From assembly GCA_002898735.1 (NCBI GenBank), contig BEHY01000028.1:1-34169 (forward strand): DNA of 34,169 nt, given 5' to 3'. Origin of the DNA: Candidatus Thermoflexus japonica (lineage in GTDB: Bacteria > Chloroflexota > Anaerolineae > Thermoflexales > Thermoflexaceae). The position numbers and the translations under genes are program-made. Below, piece after piece: positions 9,310 to 17,582 of this stretch. The notes under the pieces are model-generated. The model was given only the letters and a program-made list of their open reading frames with translations. It did not search any database and had not been told where the DNA came from. Numbering within the stretch: the stretch's first letter is position 1; every line of letters starts with the position of its first letter.

Positions 9310-10133
9310 CGGTGATCCGTGAGGTGCTCTCGCGGGTGCTGTTTTATCTGTTCTCCGCCCTTATAGGGGCCTTCTTTGCCCTGCCGATGCTCTGGCTGCT
9401 GCTGGCCCCGTTCAACGCCCGGGGAACCCTCGCCCTGGAGATCCCGCGCCCCTTCACCCTCGCGAACTTTGAGGCGGTCTTCGCCAACACCTTTGCGATG
9501 CGGGCGTTGCTCAACAGCGTGTTCATCGCCGGGGGCACTATGCTCGTGGTGACCCTGACGGCGACCATGGCCGCCTACGCCCTCTCGCGGGCGGAGGTGC
9601 CTTATTACGATCTGCTCACCTACGGCCTGATCCTGTTCTCCTCCGTGGTGACGGGGACGGCGGCGATGGTCCCTATCTTCCTCCTGGCGAACGCCCTGGG
9701 GCTGGTGGACACCTACGTGGGGGTGATCCTGACCTTCACGGGCGGCCTGCTCCCCACGGCGATCTTCATCCTGCGGGATTTCGTGGAAGGGCTGCCCCGC
9801 TCCTACGAGGAGTCGGCCATGGTGTGCGGGGCGACGCCATGGCAGATGGTGCGGGATGTGGTGATGCCGCTCCTGCAGCCGGGGATGATGGTGGTGGCGA
9901 TCTGGGCCTTCGTGCAGGTGTGGGGGGCCTTCCTCATCCCCTTCGTGCTGTTGCGGACCCCGGAGCGCATGCCCGCCGCGATCGCGATTTATTCTTTCTA
10001 CACGGAGGCCGGCACACCCATCCTGACGCTCACCTCGGCTTACGCATTACTTTACGCGATCCCGGTGCTGGTCTTATATCTTTTCGTGAACGCCCGCTAC
10101 GGCTTCCGCTTCTTCGGAGGGATCAAGCGGTGA
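9306..10133 (+). CDS. Sugar ABC transporter permease (MalG/UgpE type)
   Basis: 275 residues with about six membrane segments. The start overlaps the previous stop (ATGA), implying translational coupling and a 1:1 heterodimer. The EAA loop is at about 169-190 (EESAMVCGATPWQMVRDVVMP). The first periplasmic region and the end (NARYGFRFFGGIKR) match the MalG-type carbohydrate permease branch (CUT1). It works with the upstream permease, the lipoprotein and the downstream ATPase. Confidence 0.94.
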   Translation: MTVIREVLSRVLFYLFSALIGAFFALPMLWLLLAPFNARGTLALEIPRPFTLANFEAVFANTFAMRALLNSVFIAGGTMLVVTLTATMAAYALSRAEVPYYDLLTYGLILFSSVVTGTAAMVPIFLLANALGLVDTYVGVILTFTGGLLPTAIFILRDFVEGLPRSYEESAMVCGATPWQMVRDVVMPLLQPGMMVVAIWAFVQVWGAFLIPFVLLRTPERMPAAIAIYSFYTEAGTPILTLTSAYALLYAIPVLVLYLFVNARYGFRFFGGIKR

Positions 10134-10194
10134 GGATCCGGCAGCGGATCCATGGGAACGAAAGCTCGAGACAACCGGGGAGGCAAGGCATACG

Positions 10195-11280
10195 ATGGCG
10201 CGGATCCGGCTGGAAGGCGTGACGAAGGTTTTCGGGGCGGTTGTGGCGGTGGACGATCTGACCCTGACGATTGAGGATGGGGAGTTCTTCGCCCTGCTGG
10301 GGCCTTCGGGGTGCGGGAAGACCACCACGCTGCGTATGGTGGCCGGGCTGGAGCGGCCCACCCGTGGGCGGATCTTCATCGGCGAGCGGGACGTCACCGA
10401 TCTGCCCCCGCAGGCCCGGGACATCGCGATGGTCTTTCAGGATTACGCGCTTTACCCGCACATGACGATCATGGAAAACATCGGCTACCCGCTCAAAGTG
10501 CGCCGCTACGCCCGGTCCGAGATCCACCGCCGGGTCCGGGAGGTGGCGGAGGTGCTGCAGATCGCGGATCTTCTGGATCGGCGGCCGGGGCAGCTGTCAG
10601 GCGGGCAGCAACAGCGGGCCGCCGTCGCCCGGGCCCTGGTCTATCCGCCTCAGGCCTTCCTCTTCGACGAGCCGCTGAGCAACCTGGACGCCAAGCTCCG
10701 TCTGGAGGCGCGGAGCTTCCTCAAGCATCTCCAGAAGTCCCTGGGCATCACCACGATCTACGTCACCCACGACCAGGCGGAGGCGATGGCGCTGGCCGAT
10801 CGCATCGGGGTGATGGATCGGGGCCGCCTGCTGCAGGTGGGATCCCCCATCGAGATCTACCGGCGGCCTCGCAATACCTTCGTGGCCACCTTCATCGGCA
10901 GCCCGCCGATGAACCTGCTCCGTTGCCGCTTCCAGCAGGCGGAGGCGGTGCTGGTCCTGGGGGACGGACAGGCCCTCGCCCTGGGGGAGCGGGCGGAGGC
11001 GTTGCGCCGGGCGTTCCGGGATGGGGAGCCGCTCTGGCTGGGCATCCGGCCGGAACATCTCGCCCTGGCGGAGGGGCCCGGGCCCACCCACCTCGCGGCC
11101 CGGGTTTACGCCGTTGAGCCCCTGGGGGTGGAAACCCTGGTCACGGTCCAGGTGGATGCCGAACGGATCGCGCTGCGTCTTTCCGTGGATGAACCCCCGG
11201 TTCTGCGGGAGCAGGTCTGGGTGCGGGTGCCGATGGAACGGGCGCTGTTCTTCCGGGAGGGCGGCGAGCTGGCGCTGTGA
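10195..11280 (+). CDS. Sugar ABC transporter ATPase (MalK/UgpC/MsmX type)
   Basis: 361 residues. The nucleotide-binding domain has Walker A GPSGCGKTT (about 36-44), the Q-loop VFQDYALYPHMT, signature LSGGQQQR (about 134-141), Walker B AFLFDEPLSNLD (about 155-166) and the switch His in YVTHDQAEAM. From about residue 240 a C-terminal beta-rich regulatory (TOBE/OB) domain follows, as in MalK-type CUT1 ATPases. The ATPase is encoded inside the operon rather than shared from elsewhere, so this importer is complete. A 61-nt gap separates it from the permeases, with GGGAGG in front of the start. Confidence 0.95.
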   Translation: MARIRLEGVTKVFGAVVAVDDLTLTIEDGEFFALLGPSGCGKTTTLRMVAGLERPTRGRIFIGERDVTDLPPQARDIAMVFQDYALYPHMTIMENIGYPLKVRRYARSEIHRRVREVAEVLQIADLLDRRPGQLSGGQQQRAAVARALVYPPQAFLFDEPLSNLDAKLRLEARSFLKHLQKSLGITTIYVTHDQAEAMALADRIGVMDRGRLLQVGSPIEIYRRPRNTFVATFIGSPPMNLLRCRFQQAEAVLVLGDGQALALGERAEALRRAFRDGEPLWLGIRPEHLALAEGPGPTHLAARVYAVEPLGVETLVTVQVDAERIALRLSVDEPPVLREQVWVRVPMERALFFREGGELAL

Positions 11281-11325
11281 AATTGGGAAAGCGTAAGACT
11301 CCCATCCTGCTATACGGAGAACCGG

Positions 11326-12735
11326 ATGCGGACGCTGCTTCGGTGGGAAGGTCATTTCACGCCGGCCGATAAGGCGGCTTCGGATTACGTGCTCCTGCCC
11401 TTCGAGGTTCCGCCCGGCATCGCCCGCCTGGAGGTCCGTTATGCCTTCGAGGGCCAGGGCCGGCCGGACAGCCCGAACGTGATCGACCTGGGCCTGTTCG
11501 ATCCGCGGGGGGCGGATTTCCTCCGGGCGGAGGGCTTCCGCGGATGGAGCGGAAGCGCGCGCCGCGAGGCGATCCTCACCCCCCGGTCGGCCACGCCCGG
11601 TTACCTGCCCGGGCCGATCTTCCCGGGCCGCTGGCACGTGATCCTGGGGCTTTATCGGATCGCGCCGCAGGGGTGCGCCTGCCGTGTGATCGTGCAGGCC
11701 TCCGAGGAGGAAGGGGAGCTGCCGCATCCCCCTCCGCCCCATGGGGAAGGATCGATCCCCCCGGCGGTGCCGGCCGGCAACGGGGAAGCCCGGTGGCTGC
11801 GGGGGGATCTGCAGAGCCACAGCCACCACAGCGATGCTCCGGGTTCCCTCGAGGATCTGATCGAAGCGGCCCGCCGGCGCGGCCTGGACTTCCTGGCGGT
11901 GACGGAGCATAACACGGTCAGCCATCTCCCGTATCTTCAGGCCTGGAGCGGGCCGGACCTCCTCCTGATCCCGGGGGAGGAGGTGACCACCTATTACGGC
12001 CACATGAACGCCTGGGGGATCTCCCGCTGGCTGGATTTCCGGTGTCGGACCGCGGAGCAGCTGCGGGCGGTGATCGATGCCGCCCACGCGATGGGGGCGC
12101 TCGTTTCCATCAATCACCCCAAGACCGACGGCCCGCCGTGGGAATATCCGCCGGATCTCCCGGTGGATGCGGTGGAGGCATGGCAGGGGCCGTGGCCGCT
12201 GCGTAACCGGGAATCGCTGGCCTTCTGGGATCGGCTGTTGCGGGCCGGACGTCGGGTGACGGCGGTGGGCGGGAGCGATAAGCATCAGGATCGGCCGGGC
12301 GAGGGAACGCCTTTCTATCAGGTCGGCCATCCGACGACCTGGGTCTACGCGGAGGCGCGGACGACCCCTGCGATCCTCTCCGCCATCCGCTCCGGCCAGG
12401 TGGTGATCACCGCCGATGTGGACGCCCCCTGGCTCGAGCTGACCGCGGAGCGAGGGGATCGGGTCTGGATGGTAGGGGACGAGGTGCCGCCCGGACCGAT
12501 CCGGATCCGATGTGTGGTGTGGGAAGGGGAGGGCCTGCATCTGCGGTTGCTCACCCGGCTCGGGGAGCTGGCCCTGATCCCGGTCGATCGTTCTCCCTTC
12601 GAGTGGGCCGTGGAGCTTGATTTGGGGGCGCACGGATACATCCGGGCGGAGCTCCGAGGGATGCGCCATTTCGCAGATGAGACGCCGGACGATCTCCCCA
12701 TGGTCGCGATGACCAATCCGATCTGGGGACCCTGA
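11326..12735 (+). CDS. PHP-domain hydrolase, CehA/McbA type
   Basis: 469 residues. An N-terminal beta-sandwich-like region (1-155) precedes a PHP domain: the first metal-binding motif DLQSHSHHSD has His165 and His167, then TEHNT (His195), GEEVTTYYGHMN, SINHPK and GGSDKH. These are the successive histidines, Glu and Asp that bind the metal cluster in PHP phosphoesterases; the CehA/McbA subgroup includes a carbaryl hydrolase, but most members have no known substrate. A second beta-rich region (about 380-469) follows. No signal peptide is seen, so the enzyme is probably cytoplasmic. It lies between a transporter ATPase and an alpha-mannosidase, so a role in removing a phospho- or ester group from an imported sugar is plausible but unproven. 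Confidence 0.85.
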   Translation: MRTLLRWEGHFTPADKAASDYVLLPFEVPPGIARLEVRYAFEGQGRPDSPNVIDLGLFDPRGADFLRAEGFRGWSGSARREAILTPRSATPGYLPGPIFPGRWHVILGLYRIAPQGCACRVIVQASEEEGELPHPPPPHGEGSIPPAVPAGNGEARWLRGDLQSHSHHSDAPGSLEDLIEAARRRGLDFLAVTEHNTVSHLPYLQAWSGPDLLLIPGEEVTTYYGHMNAWGISRWLDFRCRTAEQLRAVIDAAHAMGALVSINHPKTDGPPWEYPPDLPVDAVEAWQGPWPLRNRESLAFWDRLLRAGRRVTAVGGSDKHQDRPGEGTPFYQVGHPTTWVYAEARTTPAILSAIRSGQVVITADVDAPWLELTAERGDRVWMVGDEVPPGPIRIRCVVWEGEGLHLRLLTRLGELALIPVDRSPFEWAVELDLGAHGYIRAELRGMRHFADETPDDLPMVAMTNPIWGP

Positions 12736-12822
12736 GGGAAGGCCGCGTGGGGTTCCGGGCAGCCCGCAAAGGGACGTCCCATCGGGTCGCCTCTATAAAA
12801 TCTCCCCCAACCGGAGGTGTGG

Positions 12823-15657
12823 ATGGATCTGGAAGCGTTCATCGTCACCCACACGCACTGGGATCGCGAATGGTATCGCCCCTTCCAGGCCTTCCGTTAC
12901 CGCCTGGTGGATCTGCTGGAACAGGTCCTGGAGACCATCGAACGCGATCCGGCGTTCGCCGGGTTCCTCCTCGACGGCCAGTCGGTGATCCTGGAGGATG
13001 TCCTGGCGATCCGCCCCGATCTGGAGCCCCGCGTTCGGAGGGCGGTGGAGGGAGGGCGGCTGTGGATCGGGCCGTGGTATATCCTGCCGGACGAGTTCCT
13101 CGTGAGCGGCGAGTCCCTCATCCGCAACCTGATGGTCGGGATCCGAATCGCCCGCCGTTTCGGGCAGTGGATGGCCATCGGCTACACGCCGGATCCGTTC
13201 GGACATGTGGGGCAGTTGCCGCAGATCCTGCGGGGGTTCGGGATCGAAGCGGCGGTCTTCCAGCGGGGCCTCGACGATCAGCCGACGTTGCTCTGGTGGG
13301 AAGCCCCCGATGGCACTCGCGTTTTCACGGTGTATCTCCGGGATGGTTACGGGAACGTCGCCTGGATCCCCGAGGACGCCGAAGCCCTCGCGGTCTACCT
13401 GAAAGTTCAGGCGCTCTCCCTGGCGCCGCATACCCCCGTTCCCCTGGTTCTGTTGATGAACGGGACGGATCATCTCTTCCCGCACCCTCAGTTGAGCCGC
13501 TGGCTCCATGCCGCCCAGGCACACCTCCCGGACCTGCGCCTGCGTCATGCCGCTCTGGAGGATTACATCAACGCCGTGCGATCGGCCCTGGGCGAGAGGG
13601 CGAAGGACCTGACGGTGGTCCGCGGGGAGTTGCGCTCCAGCAAGCGCCACCCCGTCCTCCCCGGGGCCCTCTCCGCCCGGATGTGGATCAAGCAGCGCAA
13701 CGCCGTCGTTCAGACCTGGCTGGAGCGCTATGCGGAGCCGCTGCTCGCCTTCGCCTATGGGATCTGCGGCCTGGACCGGCGCCCCTTTCTCGTCGAGGCA
13801 TGGCGGCTCCTCCTCCAGAACCATTTCCACGATTCGATCTGCGGAACCGGGGTGGATGAAGCCCATGAGGACATGAAGCCGCGTTTCGATCATGCCGAGC
13901 AGATCGCTCGCCTCATCAGCCAGGAGGCCATGGGTCGCCTCCTGCAGCCGGCGCCGGCGGAGCCGCCATCCGGCTGGCTGGCCTCGGATCCCGCCTTGAT
14001 GGCCCAGACCCTCCTGGTTTACAACCCGATCCCCGGCTCCGCCCGGGGCCCTGTGGAAGTGGTTCTCCCGGCGCTCCCGTCGGGTTTGACCTATCGCCTC
14101 CTCGACGAAGCGGGGGAGGAGGTTCCCCTGTTTGAGCTGGAGCCCGGAGTGGGCGATCATGCCCGCTGGGTGGTGAGCCCCGGGGAGTGGGTGGAGTTCC
14201 TGAGCCGGCTGCTCTGGATCCACGTCGGGCGATATGCCGCCAGGCGCGTGTGGGTGGATCTGTCGGGACGGCGGATCTGGGTGGAGTGGGCGGATGCTTC
14301 CGCGGATATGGATCACCGCATGATCTCCTCGGTGTTCGAGGTCGGCCGCCGGCTCCAGGAAACGCAGCCGACGATCTCCACGCCGTGGTCGGTATCCGCG
14401 GTCATGGGAGGGTCCTCCCGCTGGGTCTTTGAGGCCTCGCAGCTTCCCGGGGTGGGCTTTCAACCGTATCGGCTGCAGATCGTCCCGGGCGAGCCGCGGC
14501 GGATCCCGCGGCGCCCGCGGGAGGAGCCGGCCATCGAAAACGAGTTCTTCCGGCTGACGGTGAACCTGAAGGATGGGACCTTCGATCTGGAGGATCGGAG
14601 GACCGGACGGCGCTGGTCCGGCCTGAACCGGCTGGAGGATGAAGGGGATGCCGGGGATGTTTACAACTATGAGCCTCCGGCGGAGGACCAGCGGGTGGAC
14701 CGGCCGGCGGAGCCGCCGCGGGCCCGGGCGTGGGAGGAAGGGCCGCTGGGGCAGTGTCTGGAGGTGAAGCTGCGGTATGAGATCCCGGCCGGCCTGCGCC
14801 CGGATGGGAGGGGGCGATCCGGGGAAACCCGTCCGCTGCCGATCACGGTGCGGGCCTGGCTCCGGCCGGGAGTTCCCCGGGTGGATCTGGAGACGACGGT
14901 CGAGAATCCGGCCACCGATCATCGGCTGCGCGTGGTCTTCCCCACCGGGATCCGGTCGGAGGTCTGGGTGACGGAGGGCGCCTTCGATACCGTGGTTCGC
15001 CCGGTGGGTCTGGCGATCACACCGGATGAGACCTGGGTGGAGCAGCCGGTTCCCACGGCACCCCAGCAGGCCTTCGCCTTCGTGGAGGACGGGTCCGGAG
15101 GATTCCTGGTGGCGAACCAGGGCCTTCCGGAGATCGAGGCGCGGAAGGATCCCGAAGGACAGGTGGAGCTGGTCCTCACCCTGTTGCGGTGTGTGGGCTG
15201 GCTATCGCGAGGGGATCTGCGTTCCCGCCGGGGCCACGCCGGGCCGCCGCTGCCCACGCCCGCCGCGCAGATGATCGGGCGCTGGACCTTCCGTTACAGC
15301 CTGATCCCGTTCCTGGATCGCTGGGAGGCCATCCGGGAGGCCCAGCGGTTCCTGGCGCCCCCTATGGCGGCGGCCGGGCCCGGACAGCTTCGGGAACGGC
15401 CGTTCATCCAGGTGGAACCCCCCGCGTTCATCCTGACGGCGGTAAAGGCCCCGGAGGAAGGGGAAGGGCTGATCGTGCGGGGCTACAACGCCTCGGAGCA
15501 ACCCCTGGAGGTCCGCCTGACCCTCTGGCGTTCGATCCGGGAGGCTTGGCGGGCCGATCTGATGGAAACGCCCCGGGAGCCGCTCCAGCCGGACGGTGCG
15601 CACCTCCGGGTTCCGGTGCGGCCGAAGGAGATTCTGACGGTGCGCCTCACGGTGTAG
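12823..15657 (+). CDS. GH38 alpha-mannosidase
   Basis: 944 residues from the ATG at 12823, with GGAGG five bases upstream; the in-frame GTG at 12817 overlaps that site. The GH38 catalytic domain begins at once with THTHWDREWY (metal-binding His10, His12 and Asp14), followed by the nucleophile Asp124 in YTPDPFGHVGQLPQIL and the family region QNHFHDSICGTGVDEAH (about 335-350). A middle three-helix region and C-terminal beta-sandwich domains complete the standard architecture. No signal peptide is visible, so it should cleave alpha-mannosides in the cytoplasm after import by the upstream transporter. It is the last gene of the LacI-controlled operon. A TATAAA at 12794-12799 might be a weak extra promoter, but its -35 is poor. 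Confidence 0.93.
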   Translation: MDLEAFIVTHTHWDREWYRPFQAFRYRLVDLLEQVLETIERDPAFAGFLLDGQSVILEDVLAIRPDLEPRVRRAVEGGRLWIGPWYILPDEFLVSGESLIRNLMVGIRIARRFGQWMAIGYTPDPFGHVGQLPQILRGFGIEAAVFQRGLDDQPTLLWWEAPDGTRVFTVYLRDGYGNVAWIPEDAEALAVYLKVQALSLAPHTPVPLVLLMNGTDHLFPHPQLSRWLHAAQAHLPDLRLRHAALEDYINAVRSALGERAKDLTVVRGELRSSKRHPVLPGALSARMWIKQRNAVVQTWLERYAEPLLAFAYGICGLDRRPFLVEAWRLLLQNHFHDSICGTGVDEAHEDMKPRFDHAEQIARLISQEAMGRLLQPAPAEPPSGWLASDPALMAQTLLVYNPIPGSARGPVEVVLPALPSGLTYRLLDEAGEEVPLFELEPGVGDHARWVVSPGEWVEFLSRLLWIHVGRYAARRVWVDLSGRRIWVEWADASADMDHRMISSVFEVGRRLQETQPTISTPWSVSAVMGGSSRWVFEASQLPGVGFQPYRLQIVPGEPRRIPRRPREEPAIENEFFRLTVNLKDGTFDLEDRRTGRRWSGLNRLEDEGDAGDVYNYEPPAEDQRVDRPAEPPRARAWEEGPLGQCLEVKLRYEIPAGLRPDGRGRSGETRPLPITVRAWLRPGVPRVDLETTVENPATDHRLRVVFPTGIRSEVWVTEGAFDTVVRPVGLAITPDETWVEQPVPTAPQQAFAFVEDGSGGFLVANQGLPEIEARKDPEGQVELVLTLLRCVGWLSRGDLRSRRGHAGPPLPTPAAQMIGRWTFRYSLIPFLDRWEAIREAQRFLAPPMAAAGPGQLRERPFIQVEPPAFILTAVKAPEEGEGLIVRGYNASEQPLEVRLTLWRSIREAWRADLMETPREPLQPDGAHLRVPVRPKEILTVRLTV

Positions 15658-15715
15658 GACAACGGCGCACCGTCATCCGGCTTTCCTGGGGGCTCCCCCC
15701 TGGGCCTCCTCAGCG

Positions 15716-15737
15716 GGCGGCTCCTCCGCCGCCTTTT
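15716..15737 (+). terminator. Probable intrinsic terminator of the sugar operon
   Basis: GGCGGC (15716-15721) pairs with GCCGCC (15728-15733) around a 6-nt loop and is followed directly by TTTT (15734-15737). It lies 58 nt after the mannosidase stop codon, the expected position. The stem and U-run are short, so efficiency is uncertain. Confidence 0.5.
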
Positions 15738-15921
15738 GCGCCGATCGGCCGTCGGCCTTCCGGGACGCCATCCTGTCAGGCGTTCATCCTGATGGCCGCT
15801 CCCATCGGGAGGTCGGCGAAGGGGAGCCCCCAGGAGGAGGGCTTCAGAAGCGAATCCAACCACCTCTTACTTAACTTAACCTCGTCAAGGCTTCCCGAAA
15901 ACAACCTCCTGGCCCCTTCTT

Positions 15922-15937
15922 TGTGACAGTTGTCACA
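15922..15937 (+). promoter_or_regulatory. CRP-type operator upstream of kor-hdr-etf cluster
   Basis: TGTGACAGTTGTCACA is an inverted repeat with 7-bp arms and matches the CRP consensus TGTGA-N6-TCACA at all ten defined bases. Its centre (15929.5) is about 42 bp upstream of the transcription start expected from the TACAAT box at 15960-15965. That is the class II activation position of CRP/FNR-family regulators. No regulator of that family is encoded in this window. Confidence 0.65.
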
Positions 15938-15959
15938 CGAATTCGCTGATAAAAATTAC

Positions 15960-15965
15960 TACAAT
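15960..15965 (+). promoter_or_regulatory. -10 box of the kor promoter
   Basis: TACAAT matches TATAAT in five of six positions. There is no recognisable -35 box at the right distance (ACGAAT at 15937-15942), as is common for promoters that depend on an activator. Transcription would start at about 15971-15972. Confidence 0.5.
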
Positions 15966-15974
15966 CCGGATTGT
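15961..15974 (+). promoter_or_regulatory. Perfect 14-bp palindrome over the kor -10/start region
   Basis: ACAATCCGGATTGT is an exact palindrome that overlaps the -10 box and the expected start point. A protein bound here would block RNA polymerase, so a repressor site is a reasonable reading. A run of seven T follows (15977-15983), but with CCGG as loop the stem would be only five AT-rich pairs, so a terminator is less likely. Confidence 0.45.
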
Positions 15975-16122
15975 CATTTTTTTAAGGTGGGAACTGAGGC
16001 ACAAATTTCCTCCTCATCCCGATCCGGACGGTTGGGCGCGGAACGATCGAAGCCCATCGTCGCCCACCTCATCCCTCAACGCTGCGCAGAGCCGCCCCGC
16101 CTGATGGTCTTTGGGGGCGACC

Positions 16123-16395
16123 ATGCGGGTGTATGCTCGGCAGCCGATAAACCTGACCCAGGTTCGGATCCCGCGAGGCCAGGTGTATCTCATCCCGGAC
16201 CGGTGCAAGGGCTGCCAGATGTGTGTGGAGTTCTGTCCCCAGCAGGTCCTCCGCATGTCCCGCGAAATGAACGCCCGGGGTTATCACTACCCTGAGATCG
16301 CGCCCGGGAAGGAGAACGCCTGTGTCCACTGCGAGTTCTGCATGATGGTCTGCCCCGAATTCGCCATTTTCACCGTCGAGGTGGATTCGGCATGA
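16123..16395 (+). CDS. korD: 2-oxoacid:ferredoxin oxidoreductase, delta (ferredoxin-like) subunit
   Basis: 90 residues from the ATG at 16123 (GGGGG just upstream). Two [4Fe-4S] motifs are complete: Cys28-x2-Cys31-x2-Cys34-x3-Cys38-Pro and Cys67-x2-Cys70-x2-Cys73-x3-Cys77-Pro. It is the electron-transfer subunit that takes electrons from the TPP/Fe-S core to free ferredoxin. The order delta-alpha-beta-gamma is that of oorDABC/korDABC enzymes, which oxidise 2-oxoglutarate to succinyl-CoA. Its stop overlaps the next start (ATGA). A TTG at 16111 in the same frame is a possible but less likely start. Confidence 0.9.
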   Translation: MRVYARQPINLTQVRIPRGQVYLIPDRCKGCQMCVEFCPQQVLRMSREMNARGYHYPEIAPGKENACVHCEFCMMVCPEFAIFTVEVDSA

Positions 16396-17582
16396 AGGGC
16401 CGGGGGGTGTTGACAGGCGTTCATTTCATGCACGGCGACCATGCCTGTGCCGAAGGGGCGATCGCAGCAGGCTGCCGTTTCTTCGCGGGCTATCCCATCA
16501 CCCCTTCCACGGAGATCGCGGAGCGCCTGGCCCAGCGCCTCCCGGAGGTGGGTGGGGTGTTCATTCAGATGGAGGATGAGATCGCCAGCATTGTGGCGGT
16601 GATCGGGGCCTCCGCGGCGGGCGCGCGGGCGATGACGGCGACCTCCGGGCCTGGTTTCAGCCTGATGATGGAAAGCATAGGCCTGGCGGCCATGATGGAG
16701 ATCCCATGCGTGATCGTCGACGTCCAGCGTGGCTCCCCCTCCACCGGTCTTCCCACCCTTCCGGGTCAGGCGGATGTCATGCAGGCCCGCTGGGGCTCCC
16801 ACGGGGATTACGAGATCGCCGCTTATGCTCCCTGGTCTCCTCAGGAGATGTTCGACCTCACGATCCTGGCTTTCAACGTGGCCGATCGCTTCCGGATCCC
16901 GGTGATGGTGATGGCCGATGAGGTGGTCGGCCACATGGTCGAGCGGGTGGTGATCCCGCCGGAGGATCAGATCCCCCGCTGGGAGCGCAAGCGTCCCCGC
17001 TACCCGGCGGGCGATGGCTTCCGGCCTTTTGCCATCGAGGACGAGGATCTGGTCCCCCCCATGGCGCATGCGGGGGAAGGTTATCGGGTGCATTTTACCG
17101 GCCTGACCCATGATGAGCGGGGCTATCCGGACATGTCGGCGGAGACCCACCATCGCCTGGTCTCCCGGCTGGTGGAGAAGGTGCGCCGGAACGCCTCGCA
17201 GATGATCCGCTATGACGCCTATGCTCTCGACGACGCGAAGATCGTGGTGATCTCCTACGGATGCACGGCCCGCTCGGCCCGGCGGGCGGTGGCCGACGCC
17301 CGCCGGATGGGGATCCCGGCCGGGCTGCTCCGGTTGATCTCCCTCTGGCCGTTCCCCGCGGATGTGGTGCGGGAGCTGGCCCGGCAGGCGGAAGTGTTCA
17401 TTGTGGCGGAGATGAACCTGGGCCAGATGATCTGCGAGGTTGAGCGCTATGTTTCCCAGCCGGTAAAGGGTGTCTTCCACGCGGGCGGGGCGATGATCCC
17501 GCCGGATCCCATCCTCCAGGCCATCCGGGAGGTGGCGTTCCATGGCTCACGCGCTGGTGGCGGAAAAACATCCGCTGGATGA
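16392..17582 (+). CDS. korA: 2-oxoacid:ferredoxin oxidoreductase, alpha subunit
   Basis: 396 residues, normal for the alpha subunit. The pyrimidine-binding domain has GYPITPSTEIAERLAQ (about 34-49) and QMEDEIASI with the Glu expected to activate TPP, then ATSGPGFSLM. A second domain (about 255-390) carries the CoA-facing transketolase-C-like fold (VVISYGCTARSARRAVADAR). It pairs with the beta subunit to form the active site that decarboxylates a 2-oxoacid and makes the acyl-CoA. The gene overlaps korD by 4 nt and korB by 41 nt, so the subunits are made together. 2-oxoglutarate is the likely substrate from gene order; branched or other 2-oxoacids cannot be excluded. Confidence 0.92.
   Translation: MKGRGVLTGVHFMHGDHACAEGAIAAGCRFFAGYPITPSTEIAERLAQRLPEVGGVFIQMEDEIASIVAVIGASAAGARAMTATSGPGFSLMMESIGLAAMMEIPCVIVDVQRGSPSTGLPTLPGQADVMQARWGSHGDYEIAAYAPWSPQEMFDLTILAFNVADRFRIPVMVMADEVVGHMVERVVIPPEDQIPRWERKRPRYPAGDGFRPFAIEDEDLVPPMAHAGEGYRVHFTGLTHDERGYPDMSAETHHRLVSRLVEKVRRNASQMIRYDAYALDDAKIVVISYGCTARSARRAVADARRMGIPAGLLRLISLWPFPADVVRELARQAEVFIVAEMNLGQMICEVERYVSQPVKGVFHAGGAMIPPDPILQAIREVAFHGSRAGGGKTSAG

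Larger units (their letters stand above)
15658..16122. other. Intergenic region between sugar operon and redox cluster
   Basis: 465 nt without a protein gene. It contains a terminator-like hairpin for the sugar operon, then an AT-rich segment (about 15925-15990) with a CRP-type palindrome, a -10 box, a perfect 14-bp palindrome and a seven-T run, and finally a leader of about 150 nt to the korD start. In the leader GTCGCCC (16059-16065) can pair with GGGCGAC (16115-16121), which covers the ribosome binding region of korD. Confidence 0.7.

Noticed and set aside
10597..12669. 690-codon open frame on the minus strand
   Set aside because: Antisense to the transporter ATPase and PHP genes; no recognisable domain.
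15930..16295. 121-codon open frame over the kor promoter and korD
   Set aside because: It overlaps the regulatory palindromes and reads korD out of frame; no ribosome binding site.
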